Source: Solirubrobacterales bacterium (lineage in GTDB: Bacteria; Actinomycetota; Thermoleophilia; Solirubrobacterales; Solirubrobacteraceae). Taken from it: a stretch of 25,355 nt of DNA. Position numbers and translations under genes: made by a program. This document shows, in pieces, positions 6,981-14,756 of the stretch (position 1 is the first letter of the stretch; every line of letters starts with the position of its first letter). The notes under the pieces were generated by a model that saw only the letters and a program-made list of their open reading frames with translations, searched no databases and had not been told where the DNA came from. Location of the stretch: contig PLBZ01000085.1 of assembly GCA_003134675.1 (NCBI GenBank), positions 1,069 to 26,423 of the forward strand, written 5' to 3'.

Positions 6981-7394
6981 AGTCACGACCGCCACACCGC
7001 CCTTCTTCAGATCCACGCGTGCGCCTGTGAGGTCGCCGACCACGCTTGACAGGTCAGGCTCGTGGCCGACGAGCAGCAGGCGTCCATCGGCCCTCAGACC
7101 AGAGCACTCGGCGAGGGCTCCTCGAGCGTCAAAGCCCCCGGCGAGCGGCGGATGGACCAACAGCCGCTCGCGCCGCTCCTCACTCCAGTGAGCAGCGGCC
7201 AGCTCCGCGGTCTGGCGTGCGCGCACCTTGGGGCTGAACAGGACGGCGTCAAAGCTCACCTGCAGACGCCCAAGCGCGATCCCAACGGCGTGCGCCTGGC
7301 CTTCCCCGCGCGCGGTCAGACGACGCTCGGCATCAGAGCGAACGCCGTGAGGCTCCGCCTCGGCGTGACGTAATAGCCAGAGCTGACGAGCCAT
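6894..7394 (-). CDS. sixA: Phosphohistidine phosphatase, SixA/histidine-phosphatase family
   Basis: The 166-residue product is a single-domain member of the histidine phosphatase (RHG) superfamily, of SixA size. It starts MARQLWLLRHAEAEP, with catalytic R9 and H10. SPKVRARQTAE (54-64) contributes the second arginine region, and GHEPDLSS carries the second catalytic histidine H111. SixA removes phosphate from phosphohistidine on signalling proteins in E. coli. It is divergent from ppk1 with only 54 bp between starts. PPK1 works through a phosphohistidine intermediate, and my recollection is that mycobacterial ppk1 lies beside mutT1, whose product carries a histidine-phosphatase domain, so a link with polyphosphate or nucleotide metabolism is plausible but unproven. 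The gene end overlaps the response-regulator gene tail-to-tail by 87 bp. Confidence 0.85.
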   Translation of the reverse strand: MARQLWLLRHAEAEPHGVRSDAERRLTARGEGQAHAVGIALGRLQVSFDAVLFSPKVRARQTAELAAAHWSEERRERLLVHPPLAGGFDARGALAECSGLRADGRLLLVGHEPDLSSVVGDLTGARVDLKKGGVAVVTLKGAGGELAVLLRPRELALIAGVPADGD

Positions 7395-7403
7395 TGCCTC
7401 TCG

Positions 7404-7445
7404 ATCTTCACCCTATCGCTTGCAATCAAGGTGTAGCGTGAAGAT
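7404..7445. promoter_or_regulatory. Inverted repeat spanning the sixA/ppk1 divergent intergenic space
   Basis: ATCTTCAC at 7404-7411 is perfectly inverted as GTGAAGAT at 7438-7445, with 26 bp between the arms. The repeat is nearly centred between the two start codons (7394 and 7449). In each direction the GTGAAGAT arm lies shortly before the start codon, so it might act as a ribosome-binding region for ppk1 (GAAGA, then a six-base gap) as well as a shared control site. No clear -10/-35 pair stands out. Confidence 0.35.
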
Positions 7446-7448
7446 TCG

Positions 7449-9599
7449 ATGACCGACCTGCACGATCCCTCGCTTTACCTGAACCGCGAGCTGTCCTGGC
7501 TGGACTTCAACGAGCGCGTACTGCAGCTGGCCGAGGACGAGCGGATCCCGCTGCTGGAGCGCGTGAAGTTCTGCGCGATCTACACGACGAACCTCGACGA
7601 GTTCTACATGGTGCGCGTCGCCGGCCTGCGCGACCAGATCGACGCGGGCGTGGAGAATCCGGGCCACGACGGTCGTATCCCCTCTGAAACTATCGCGCTG
7701 ATCCGCGAGCGCGTGCTGGAGCTAGGACGGCGGCTGACCGACTGCTTCGAAGGCCGCCTGCGTCCGGCCCTGGCCGAGCATGACATCCGCGTGGTCGCCG
7801 TCAACGAGCTCGACGACGATCAGCGCGCAGAGCTTGCCAGGCACTTCCAGAAGGTGATCTTCCCAGCGCTGACGCCGCTGGCCGTGGCTCCGGGCCGGCC
7901 GTTCCCGTACATCTCCAACCTGTCCCTCAGCCTGGCCGTGCTCGTGCGCGACCCCGTAACCGATCAGACGGTGTTCGCACGCGTGAAGGTGCCAACCGAG
8001 ATCCTGCCACGCTTTATCGCCCTCAAGGCACCCACGCCCGGGGCGATCACGCTGCTGGCGCTGGAGGACGTGATCGCGAACCACCTCGACGCACTGTTCC
8101 CCGGCATGGAGATCGCCGACTACAACGTATTCCGGGTCACCCGCGACGCCGACCTGGAGGTCTCCGACGACGCCGCCGACCTGCTGCAGGCCGTCGAGGA
8201 CGAGCTGCGCAGACGCCGCTTCGGTGAGGTGGTGCGCGTGGAGGTGGGCGCAGACTGCTCGGAGCGCCTGCGTGACGAGCTGGCGGGACTGTTGGGGGTA
8301 CAGGACGACGAGGTCTACCCGGTCGACGGGCTGCTTGACATGGGTGCGCTGTGGCAGATCGTCAAGCTGCCCGGCTACGGCGAGCTGCGCGAGGAGCCAC
8401 TCGTGGGACACACCCACCCGCGCCTGCTGCGCCACGAAGGCGAGCGGCCCGACGTGCTCGGAGCGATGCGCGAAGGCGACGTGCTCGTGCATCACCCCTA
8501 CGACTCGTTCTCCACCTCGGTTGAGCGCTTCGTGGAGCAGGCGGTGGCCGACCCAAACGTGCTCGCGATCAAGCAGACCGTGTACCGCACGAGCGACGAC
8601 TCGCCGCTCGTGCCGGCGCTGATCGACGCCACCGAGCGTGGCAAGCAGGCGGTAGCGCTGGTCGAGCTGCAGGCGCGCTTTGACGAGCGCATGAACATCC
8701 ACTGGGCCAAGGCGCTCGAGGAGGCCGGCGTGCACGTCGTGTATGGCCAGCCCTCGCTGAAGACGCACGCCAAGTGCGTGCTCGTCGTACGCCGCGAGGG
8801 CGACGGGGTGCGCAACTACGTGCACATCGGCACCGGCAACTACCACTCCGCGACCGCGCGGCTGTACACCGATTTCGGGCTGTTCACGACCGACGAGCAG
8901 ATCGGTGCCGACGTGGCCGACATGTTCAACTACCTCACCGGCTACGGCCGCCCGCTGCACTACCGCAAGGTGCTGACGGCGCCCAACCAGTTGCGCGACG
9001 GCATCATCGGCCAGATCGAGCAGACCGTCGCCGCCCACTCACCGGAGTCCCCGGGGCGAATCGCGATGAAGATGAACGCCCTGGTCGACGGACCCTGCAT
9101 CCGCGCGCTCTATGAGGCCTCGCAGGCCGGGGTACGGGTCGATCTGAACGTGCGCGGGATCTGCTGTCTGCGACCGGGCCTTGAGGGGATCTCCGAGAAC
9201 ATCCGGGTCGTCTCGATCGTCGGGCGCTTGCTCGAGCACTCGCGGGTGTTCGCCTTCGAACGCGACGGAGAGCACACGATCTATATCTCCTCGGCCGACC
9301 TGATGCCGCGTAACCTCGACCATCGCGTCGAGCTGGCGGCGCCCGTCGAGTCAGCGGAACTACGCGCCGAGCTACTCGACGCACTGGAACGGGCGTTCGC
9401 CGACAACCAGAGCTCATGGGAGCTGGACGGCGAGGGCATCTGGCACCGGCGTTCCCCGGATTCGGATCCCACCCACCCGCCGCCACGCAACCTGCAGCTG
9501 GAGCTGGCCGACCGTCTGGCCAACCGCCAGACGGCCAGCACTCAAGACGCGCCGGCGATGAGCGGCCAGACGGCAAGCGGGAGCTTGACACCCCCCTGA
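7449..9599 (+). CDS. ppk1: Polyphosphate kinase 1
   Basis: PPK1 reversibly moves the terminal phosphate of ATP onto polyphosphate chains. The 716-residue product has full family length and all expected parts. The N-terminal domain opens with LYLNRELSWLDFNERVLQLA and TTNLDEFYMVR; the head domain follows; the two phospholipase-D-like catalytic domains form the second half. The autophosphorylated histidine is H440 in the motif KTHAK, followed by YVHIGTGNYH. The second conserved histidine is H597 in LLEHSRVF, followed by YISSADLMPRNLDHRVE. These match the active-site pair of E. coli PPK. ATG 7449 is the start, with a GAAGA six bases upstream. It is divergent from sixA and ends 10 bp before the convergent peroxiredoxin gene. 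With pstB, phoU and the PhoB-type regulator it makes this a phosphate-handling locus. Confidence 0.97.
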   Translation: MTDLHDPSLYLNRELSWLDFNERVLQLAEDERIPLLERVKFCAIYTTNLDEFYMVRVAGLRDQIDAGVENPGHDGRIPSETIALIRERVLELGRRLTDCFEGRLRPALAEHDIRVVAVNELDDDQRAELARHFQKVIFPALTPLAVAPGRPFPYISNLSLSLAVLVRDPVTDQTVFARVKVPTEILPRFIALKAPTPGAITLLALEDVIANHLDALFPGMEIADYNVFRVTRDADLEVSDDAADLLQAVEDELRRRRFGEVVRVEVGADCSERLRDELAGLLGVQDDEVYPVDGLLDMGALWQIVKLPGYGELREEPLVGHTHPRLLRHEGERPDVLGAMREGDVLVHHPYDSFSTSVERFVEQAVADPNVLAIKQTVYRTSDDSPLVPALIDATERGKQAVALVELQARFDERMNIHWAKALEEAGVHVVYGQPSLKTHAKCVLVVRREGDGVRNYVHIGTGNYHSATARLYTDFGLFTTDEQIGADVADMFNYLTGYGRPLHYRKVLTAPNQLRDGIIGQIEQTVAAHSPESPGRIAMKMNALVDGPCIRALYEASQAGVRVDLNVRGICCLRPGLEGISENIRVVSIVGRLLEHSRVFAFERDGEHTIYISSADLMPRNLDHRVELAAPVESAELRAELLDALERAFADNQSSWELDGEGIWHRRSPDSDPTHPPPRNLQLELADRLANRQTASTQDAPAMSGQTASGSLTPP

Positions 9600-9609
9600 G
9601 TCGCTGAGG

Positions 9610-10074
9610 CTACGCCGCGGCGGGAAGCGCGTCGAGCGTGGCTTTGAGATCGTCGACAGACTGGTAATCCAGCCCGAGCAGATGGTCGTGGCGGTGGCGC
9701 ACGATCCCCTCCTCGTCGATCACGACAACCGCCCGCTTGATCCCGAGACGCGGAGAAAATGCGCTATAGGCCTTGGCGACCTGCTTGTCGACGTCAGCCA
9801 GCAGCGGGACGTTGAGGCCGTGCTTGGCGATGAACCCCTCGTGGGAGGCGAGATCCTGGGAGGAGATACCGAGCACCGTGGCGTTCAGTGCGGCGAAGTC
9901 CTCCGCCCGGTCGCGGTAGGAGCAGAACTGCTTGGTGCACACCATCGTGTTGTCGCCGGGGTAGAACAGCAGCACTACCCGCTCGCCGCGATGCGCTGAG
10001 AGCTTGAAGGGACCATCCGTGCCAGGCAGCTCGAAATCGGGCGCCTGCTCGCCCACCTGCGGGGTCTTCGCCAT
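9610..10074 (-). CDS. bcp: Thioredoxin-dependent peroxiredoxin, Bcp/PrxQ type
   Basis: From ATG 10074 the product is 154 residues, the usual Bcp size. It reduces hydrogen peroxide and organic peroxides using a reactive cysteine that thioredoxin later restores. The active-site motif YPGDNTMVCTKQFCSYRD supplies the conserved Pro39, Thr43 and peroxidatic Cys46; Cys51, five residues on, is the resolving cysteine typical of the two-cysteine PrxQ subgroup. The domain opening (GEQAPDFELPGTDG) and LFYPG strand are standard. The frame continues upstream to 10125, with another ATG at 10086; I chose 10074 because homologues begin just before the VGEQAPDF segment. It may be transcribed from its own promoter in the space upstream, since the preceding minus-strand gene ends 366 bp away across a repeat block. 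Confidence 0.9.
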   Translation of the reverse strand: MAKTPQVGEQAPDFELPGTDGPFKLSAHRGERVVLLFYPGDNTMVCTKQFCSYRDRAEDFAALNATVLGISSQDLASHEGFIAKHGLNVPLLADVDKQVAKAYSAFSPRLGIKRAVVVIDEEGIVRHRHDHLLGLDYQSVDDLKATLDALPAAA

Positions 10075-10217
10075 ATGATTCAGCATATCGGGCGCCGCCA
10101 GTAGTGGATGCGTTAGAACACACACACATGCGCCCCCGCCATCTCATGCGCTTGGCGTCCGTGGCGTCCGCGACCACTTGCTCAGCGGTACGCTCGAGAT
10201 CTTCTCCGCGCGCTAGA

Positions 10218-10261
10218 GGGTGGCGCAGCCGGCCGCAGGCCGGCTGGCCGAAACGGGGATG
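10218..10261 (+). repeat. GC-rich repeat unit A, copy 1
   Basis: This 44-bp unit begins GGGTGGCGCAGCC and ends GAAACGGGGATG. It matches copy 2 at 10319-10362 in all but one base (G to A at the 15th position). Inside is a GC-rich self-complementary stretch (CCGGCCGCAGGCCGG) able to form a hairpin. It is followed after 8 bp by unit B. Confidence 0.8.
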
Positions 10262-10269
10262 CGAGCCAA

Positions 10270-10312
10270 AGGCGAGTGTCTCCCGGCTTCGGTCGGGCCC
10301 CTCTTCTTTGAT
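10270..10312 (+). repeat. Repeat unit B, copy 1, with UUCG hairpin
   Basis: This unit begins AGGCGAGTGTCTCC and contains the hairpin CCCGGC-TTCG-GTCGGG (10282-10297), then CCCCTC and TTCTTT. It is nearly identical to copy 3 at 10398-10441. The A+B arrangement occurs twice, so the block arose by tandem duplication of about 101 bp. Confidence 0.8.
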
Positions 10313-10318
10313 CACTTC

Positions 10319-10362
10319 GGGTGGCGCAGCCGACCGCAGGCCGGCTGGCCGAAACGGGGATG
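10319..10362 (+). repeat. GC-rich repeat unit A, copy 2
   Basis: This is the second 44-bp copy, 101 bp downstream of copy 1, with a single substitution. It is followed by a variant B unit and then a good B unit. Confidence 0.8.
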
Positions 10363-10370
10363 CTCGCCGG

Positions 10371-10397
10371 AGGCGAGTGTCCCCCCGCTTCGGTCGA
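10371..10397 (+). repeat. Repeat unit B, copy 2 (shortened, degenerate)
   Basis: This 27-bp copy begins AGGCGAGTGTCCCC and keeps CGCTTCGGTCG, but lacks the CCCCTC and T-rich end. It abuts copy 3 directly, so unit B has duplicated again inside the second half of the block. Confidence 0.7.
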
Positions 10398-10441
10398 AGG
10401 CGAGTGTCTCCCGGCTTCGGTCGGGCCCCTCTTTTTTCGAT
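10398..10441 (+). repeat. Repeat unit B, copy 3, with UUCG hairpin
   Basis: This 44-bp copy matches copy 1 closely and ends in a run of six T. It touches the stop codon of the minus-strand oxidoreductase gene (10441). Confidence 0.8.
10410..10437 (+). terminator. Intrinsic-terminator-like hairpin inside repeat B
   Basis: CCCGGC pairs with GTCGGG (one G-U pair) around a TTCG tetraloop at 10410-10425; CCCCTC and six T follow. The polarity is plus-strand, yet the flanking genes are on the minus strand, so it would only stop read-through from ppk1 or antisense transcripts. The six-base gap before the T-run weakens the call. Copy 1 has the same hairpin at 10282-10297 with a TTCTTT end. Confidence 0.35.
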
Positions 10442-11823
10442 TAGAGACCGTACTCTTCCAGCAGGTTGAGCCACAGCTCGCTGCGGGTGGGGAAGCAAGG
10501 CACCGCGTGCCAGAGGCGCTCGATGGGCACCTCGCCGATGATCGCGATCGTGGCAGCGTGCAGCGACTCGGCGACCTCGACGCCGGTGAAGGTGGCGCCG
10601 ACGATCACGCGGCGGTCCTCGTCGAGGACGATCCGCGCGGTGCCGGGCGCGTCGCGGCCGACGAAGCTGCCCCCGGCGCTCCCCTCTGTCGGCGTCTCGA
10701 CGGCCCGCACGTTCAGGCCGGCGTCTTTGGCGCTCTGCAGCGTATGGCCGACGGCCGCGACCTGCGGCTCGGTGAAGATCACACGCGGGGAGAGTCGCCC
10801 GTCGGAGCGCAGCGAGACGGAGCGTCCGAGGATGTGATCGGCTGCGAGGCGCCCCTGATACTTGCCCATGTGCGTGAGCAGCACGCGGCCGTTAGCGTCG
10901 CCGATCACGTACAGCCACTCGTGGCCCGGCACGCGCATCTCCTCGTCCACCTCGACCGACTTGCCCGCCTCCAGCCCGAGCTCCTCCAAGCCGAGCGCGT
11001 CGGTGCGGGGACGGCGCCCAACCGCGACCAGCAGCTCATCGCCGGTGAATGAGCGGCCGTCCTCGAGCTCGAGCGTGACCGGGCCGACGCCATCCTTGCG
11101 CTGCACCGCCGTGGCCTTCGTGCCAGCGACGACCTCCACGCCGGCGGCTTCCAGCGCATCCTTGACCTGGCCGGAGGCGAACTCCTCCTCCCCCGCGATC
11201 AGCCTGGGGAGCGCCTCGACGATCGTCACCTTCGCGCCCAGCGAGGCGTAGGCCGAGGCCATCTCCACGCCGACGACGCCACCGCCCAGCACTAGCAACG
11301 AGCCAGGGATCGCCTCCGCCGTCGTCACCTCGCGGTTGGTCCACGGACGGGACTCGCGCAGACCGGGAATCGGCGGAATTGCAGCGCCGGTACCGGGAGC
11401 AAGAACCACGGCCCTACGGGCGCGGAGCAGGTCATCGCCAACACGTACCTCGCGCTCGCCGGCGACGGTGCCATGGCCGCGCACGAGCGCGATCTCGCGC
11501 TCTTCGATCCACAGCATCTGAGCATCGTCGCTGAGGTTGTGAACGACCTCGTCGCGACGGCGCAGGACGGCCGCGACGTCGATCGCCCCCTCCGCGGCCT
11601 CCTGCGCGAATCGAATCCCACCCACCCGGCGCGCCTCGGCCAGCGCCTGGGCGGGGCGAAGCAGCGCCTTGGAGGGCATGCAGGCATAGAACGAGCACTC
11701 GCCGCCGACCAGCTCACGCTCGACCAGCGCGACGCTGAGATTCTCGCCGGCCAGCCGACCCGCGCATACCTCCCCGGCCGGCCCCGCGCCGATCACGACC
11801 ACGTCGAACTCTTTTGTGCTCAC
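10441..11823 (-). CDS. FAD-dependent pyridine nucleotide-disulfide oxidoreductase (lipoamide dehydrogenase-like)
   Basis: The 460-residue cytoplasmic flavoprotein has the full class I disulfide-reductase layout. An FAD-binding GAGPAG lies at 12-17. The redox pair C43 and C48 sits in GGECSFYACMPSK. An NAD(P)-binding Rossmann segment contains LVLGGGVVGVEMASAYASLG, and a second FAD motif reads YVIGDANG. The C-terminal dimerisation domain ends WHAVPCFPTRSELWLNLLEE. In true lipoamide dehydrogenases the equivalent of HAVPCFPT is close to HAHPTLSE and supplies the base His; here the His before Pro-Thr is Phe. It may therefore reduce a different substrate (a quinone, or a disulfide other than lipoamide), and I give no gene symbol. 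No lipoyl-complex genes are nearby. The start ATG at 11823 is 36 bp from the divergent yqgE start. Confidence 0.85.
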   Translation of the reverse strand: MSTKEFDVVVIGAGPAGEVCAGRLAGENLSVALVERELVGGECSFYACMPSKALLRPAQALAEARRVGGIRFAQEAAEGAIDVAAVLRRRDEVVHNLSDDAQMLWIEEREIALVRGHGTVAGEREVRVGDDLLRARRAVVLAPGTGAAIPPIPGLRESRPWTNREVTTAEAIPGSLLVLGGGVVGVEMASAYASLGAKVTIVEALPRLIAGEEEFASGQVKDALEAAGVEVVAGTKATAVQRKDGVGPVTLELEDGRSFTGDELLVAVGRRPRTDALGLEELGLEAGKSVEVDEEMRVPGHEWLYVIGDANGRVLLTHMGKYQGRLAADHILGRSVSLRSDGRLSPRVIFTEPQVAAVGHTLQSAKDAGLNVRAVETPTEGSAGGSFVGRDAPGTARIVLDEDRRVIVGATFTGVEVAESLHAATIAIIGEVPIERLWHAVPCFPTRSELWLNLLEEYGL

Positions 11824-11859
11824 TCATGTCTCCTTTGCCGCGGTAGCCTCAATCACATC

Positions 11860-12408
11860 ATGGTGCAATCGCTAAGCGGCCAGCTGCTGCTCGCCTCACC
11901 GGCGCTAATGGACCCCAACTTCAGGCGCGCAGTGGTACTGATCGGGGTACACAGCGAGGAGGGCGCGATGGGCGTCGTGCTGAACCGCCCCTCCGATGTG
12001 ACGGTCGGCGAGGCGGTGCCGCAACTGGAGCAGGCCGTCAATGAGCGAGAGCCGGTGTATGTCGGCGGTCCGGTAGGGCAAAACTCGATCGTGTTCTTAG
12101 CCGAGTTCCTGGACCCCACCCCAGCGGGACTGCTGGTGCTCGGCCGCATCGGCTTCCCCGCTCCAGACGCCGGCATCGACGAGCTGACGGAGGCGACCGC
12201 GCGCAGGCGCGTATTCGCCGGGTACGCCGGCTGGGGCGAGGGACAGCTCGACGCCGAGCTCGACCAGGGCGACTGGATCGCCCACAGCGCCGTGCCCGAG
12301 GACGTGTTCACCGAGGCCCCGGAGGAGCTGTGGAGCACCGTGCTCACACGCAAGGGAGGCAGCTACGCGCTGATCGCCCGGATGCCCCCGGATCCGAGCG
12401 TCAACTGA
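11860..12408 (+). CDS. YqgE/AlgH family protein
   Basis: The 182-residue product matches the YqgE/AlgH (DUF179) family over its full length. It begins SLSGQLLLASPALMDPNFRRAVVLI, the very typical opening, then GAMGVVLNRPS, VYVGGPV, RVFAGYAGWGEGQLDAEL and DWIAHSA, all expected family landmarks. The family is widespread and lacks an established biochemical function; roles in transcriptional control have been suggested. The start is ATG 11860, which puts the conserved opening at the N-terminus; the longer open frame upstream is antisense to the oxidoreductase. The MMPL gene follows 14 bp after the stop, so the two are probably co-transcribed. Confidence 0.92.
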   Translation: MVQSLSGQLLLASPALMDPNFRRAVVLIGVHSEEGAMGVVLNRPSDVTVGEAVPQLEQAVNEREPVYVGGPVGQNSIVFLAEFLDPTPAGLLVLGRIGFPAPDAGIDELTEATARRRVFAGYAGWGEGQLDAELDQGDWIAHSAVPEDVFTEAPEELWSTVLTRKGGSYALIARMPPDPSVN

Positions 12409-12422
12409 CTAAGCTGCCCGTA

Positions 12423-14756
12423 ATGCTCAAGCTCGCCCGCTGGTCGACGACTCATCGCAAGTACGTGCTGCTCGGCTGGGTAGTCCTGCTGCTCGCCGTC
12501 AACGCCCTCGCCCAGTCCGCCGGCACCCACTACTCCAACAACTTCACGCTCCCCAACTCCGACGCGCAGCGCGCGAACGACCTGCTGCAAAAGAGCTTTC
12601 CCATACAGGCCGGCGACCGCGACCAGATCGTCTTTCACGTCAGCGCCGGCAGCGTGCTCGAGGAAGCCGTGCGCGCGCGTATGACCTCGGCCTTCGCCCG
12701 TGTCGCTCGCGTGGCCCACGTGAGCGAAGTCCTCAGCCCCTACGCGAGCGCCGCGGGCGCGAGCGCGATCTCCCGCGACCGGCGTACAGCGTTCGCCACG
12801 GTCGTGTTCGACAAGCGCGCCAACGAACTGTCAAAGGACGCAGCCAAGCCAGTGATCGCCGCCGCCCGCGCAGCCGCGCGGGGCGGGCGGGCTTCGATCC
12901 AGGTCGAGCTCGGCGGCCAGGCGATCGAGGCAAGCCAGCAGGAAGGCTTCGGCCTGTCCACAGCCGTCGGCCTGCTGGCGGCGATCGTTGTGCTGCTCCT
13001 GACCTTCGGCTCCCTGACGGCGATGGGACTGCCGATCGTCACGGCCCTGCTCGGGCTCGGCACCGGCCTGGGCGTGATCGCGCTCGGAACCAACGTCGTC
13101 GACACCGCCAACTTCTCATCCGAGCTCGCCGCGATGATCGGGCTCGGCGTAGGCATCGATTACGCGCTGTTCATCGTCACCCGCTTTCGCGAGCTGTACG
13201 CCACGCCCGGCCCCACCTTCGGCCACGCACGCGAGTCGGCCGTGCAGGCGATGGACACCGCCGGCAGGGCCGTCCTGTTCGCCGGCGTCACGGTCGTGAT
13301 CGCGCTGCTGGGCATGATGCTGCTCGGCGTCAATTTCCTCTATGGCGTGGCGATCGCCGCCGCCGTCGGCGTGCTGCTGGTGATGCTCGCCTCGCTGACG
13401 CTGCTCCCCGCGCTGCTGAGCACCTTCGGCGACCGTCTGGCGCGCCCAGGGTGGCGGGCCAGGCGCAGGAGCGCCAGAGCCCAGACACAGAGCACCTCAT
13501 CCACGATCGACCACGCAGGCGCGTGGCTGCGCTGGAGCCGGTTCGTGCAGCGACGGCCGTGGACGATCGCCGCGGTCTCCGGTCTGGTGATGCTCGCGAT
13601 CGCGGCGCCCGCGACCGCGCTGCGGCTGGGGTCGAGCGACGCCGGCAACGACCCGGCCAGCTTCACCACCCACCGCGCCTACGAGCTGCTCGCCAACGGC
13701 TTCGGCAAGGGGTTCAACGGGCCACTGCTCGTCGTAGCCAAGGTACCGCGACGTGCCCAGGTGACCGAGAGCCAGGAATTCGGCGGCACGGAAAAGTCGA
13801 GCACGACGGTCAAGCCAGGCCCTCCCGACACGGCGGGCGTCGAAGACCTACGATCGGCGATCGCCCAGACCGAGGGGGTGGTGGCGGTTGCCCCGGCGAA
13901 GCTCAACCCGGCGGGCGAGGTGGCCACGATCAGCGTCTACCCGCGCTCCTCACCGCAGGCCTACGCCACCACCCAGCTGGTCGAACGCCTGCGCAAGGAC
14001 GTCGTCCCACCACTCGCCAAGCGCACCAGGTTGACCGTCTACATCGGTGGCGTGACCGCCGGCGGAGTGGACTTCGCCGCCGTGCTCAGCTCGAAGCTGC
14101 CCCTGTTCATCGGCGTGGTCGTGCTGCTCTCCGCGCTGCTGTTGATGATCGTCTTTCGCTCGCTGGTGATTCCACTGCAGGCAGCCGTGATGAACCTGCT
14201 CAGCATCGGCGCGTCGATGGGAGTGATCGTCGCGATCTTCCAATGGGGCTGGCTGAGCGGCCTGATGGGTGTCAGCCAAGGACCGATCGAGTCGTTTATC
14301 CCGGTGATGCTGTTTGCGATCGTGTTCGGGCTCTCGATGGACTACGAGGTGTTCCTCGTCTCGCGCATCCACGAACGGTGGGTGCGCACCGGAGAGCACT
14401 CGCGCGCGGTTGGCGACGGCCTAGCGCTGACCGGGCGCGTGGTCACGGCAGCCGGGGCGATCATGGTGTGCGTGTTCCTGTCGTTCATGCTCGGCGAAAA
14501 CCGCGTGATCAAGGAGTTCGGGCTGAGCCTCGCCAGCGCCGTCTTCCTCGACGCGCTCGTCGTCCGCTGCCTGCTGCTGCCCGCGGTGCTCAGCATCATC
14601 GGCCAGCGCACCTGGCAGCTCCCCGCGTGGCTCGACCGCCTGCTGCCCCGCTTGAACATCGAGGGCAGTGCCAGCGCCGACGAGCACGCCGCGGAGACGC
14701 CCCACTCCTCGCGGCCCGCACGGCGCGACGTCGCCACCGAAGGAGCGGACGGCTGA
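12423..14756 (+). CDS. MMPL/RND-family membrane transporter
   Basis: The 777-residue protein has the duplicated RND topology: helix 1 (about 15-33), a large extracytoplasmic loop, five helices, then the same pattern again starting near residue 385. The two transmembrane proton-relay Asp-Tyr pairs typical of MmpL proteins are present: D246-Y247 in GVGIDYALFIVTRFREL and D640-Y641 in GLSMDYEVFLVSRIHERW. MMPL proteins export lipids, pigments or hydrophobic small molecules using the proton gradient. The cargo here is unknown. ATG 12423 starts right before the first helix; the open frame upstream lies inside yqgE and is not used. The stop TGA overlaps the apparent CTG start of the next gene, so both are coupled and may form one envelope-transport unit. 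Confidence 0.92.
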   Translation: MLKLARWSTTHRKYVLLGWVVLLLAVNALAQSAGTHYSNNFTLPNSDAQRANDLLQKSFPIQAGDRDQIVFHVSAGSVLEEAVRARMTSAFARVARVAHVSEVLSPYASAAGASAISRDRRTAFATVVFDKRANELSKDAAKPVIAAARAAARGGRASIQVELGGQAIEASQQEGFGLSTAVGLLAAIVVLLLTFGSLTAMGLPIVTALLGLGTGLGVIALGTNVVDTANFSSELAAMIGLGVGIDYALFIVTRFRELYATPGPTFGHARESAVQAMDTAGRAVLFAGVTVVIALLGMMLLGVNFLYGVAIAAAVGVLLVMLASLTLLPALLSTFGDRLARPGWRARRRSARAQTQSTSSTIDHAGAWLRWSRFVQRRPWTIAAVSGLVMLAIAAPATALRLGSSDAGNDPASFTTHRAYELLANGFGKGFNGPLLVVAKVPRRAQVTESQEFGGTEKSSTTVKPGPPDTAGVEDLRSAIAQTEGVVAVAPAKLNPAGEVATISVYPRSSPQAYATTQLVERLRKDVVPPLAKRTRLTVYIGGVTAGGVDFAAVLSSKLPLFIGVVVLLSALLLMIVFRSLVIPLQAAVMNLLSIGASMGVIVAIFQWGWLSGLMGVSQGPIESFIPVMLFAIVFGLSMDYEVFLVSRIHERWVRTGEHSRAVGDGLALTGRVVTAAGAIMVCVFLSFMLGENRVIKEFGLSLASAVFLDALVVRCLLLPAVLSIIGQRTWQLPAWLDRLLPRLNIEGSASADEHAAETPHSSRPARRDVATEGADG
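14739..14745 (+). promoter_or_regulatory. Strong Shine-Dalgarno supporting a CTG start
   Basis: GAAGGAG ends seven bases before CTG 14753. This is ideal spacing, and there is no ATG, GTG or TTG in the frame nearby. It decides the start of the following gene. Confidence 0.6.

Larger units (their letters stand above)
10075..10440. other. 366-bp intergenic space with repeat block
   Basis: No convincing gene is seen between the peroxiredoxin start and the stop of the oxidoreductase gene. The part nearest the peroxiredoxin (10075-10217) should contain its promoter and includes a short CA run at 10119-10128. The rest (10218-10440) is filled with the repeat units listed separately. Reading frames that cross the space only translate the repeats. 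Confidence 0.6.

Noticed and set aside
7722..9038. 438-codon minus-strand frame inside ppk1
   Set aside because: Its composition is the antisense pattern of a G/C-rich gene and no domain is visible; PPK1 accounts for the region.
10270..10441. CRISPR-like array
   Set aside because: Only two to three copies, unequal spacing, no unique spacers of constant size, no cas genes.
9794..10498. 234-codon minus-strand frame crossing the repeat block
   Set aside because: It overlaps three features and repeats the same peptide twice because it translates the duplicated repeat; not a gene.
13451..14752. 434 codons upstream of CTG 14753 in the same open frame
   Set aside because: It lies inside the MMPL gene in another frame, is Arg/Pro-rich and domain-free. 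Only the part from CTG 14753 onward makes sense.
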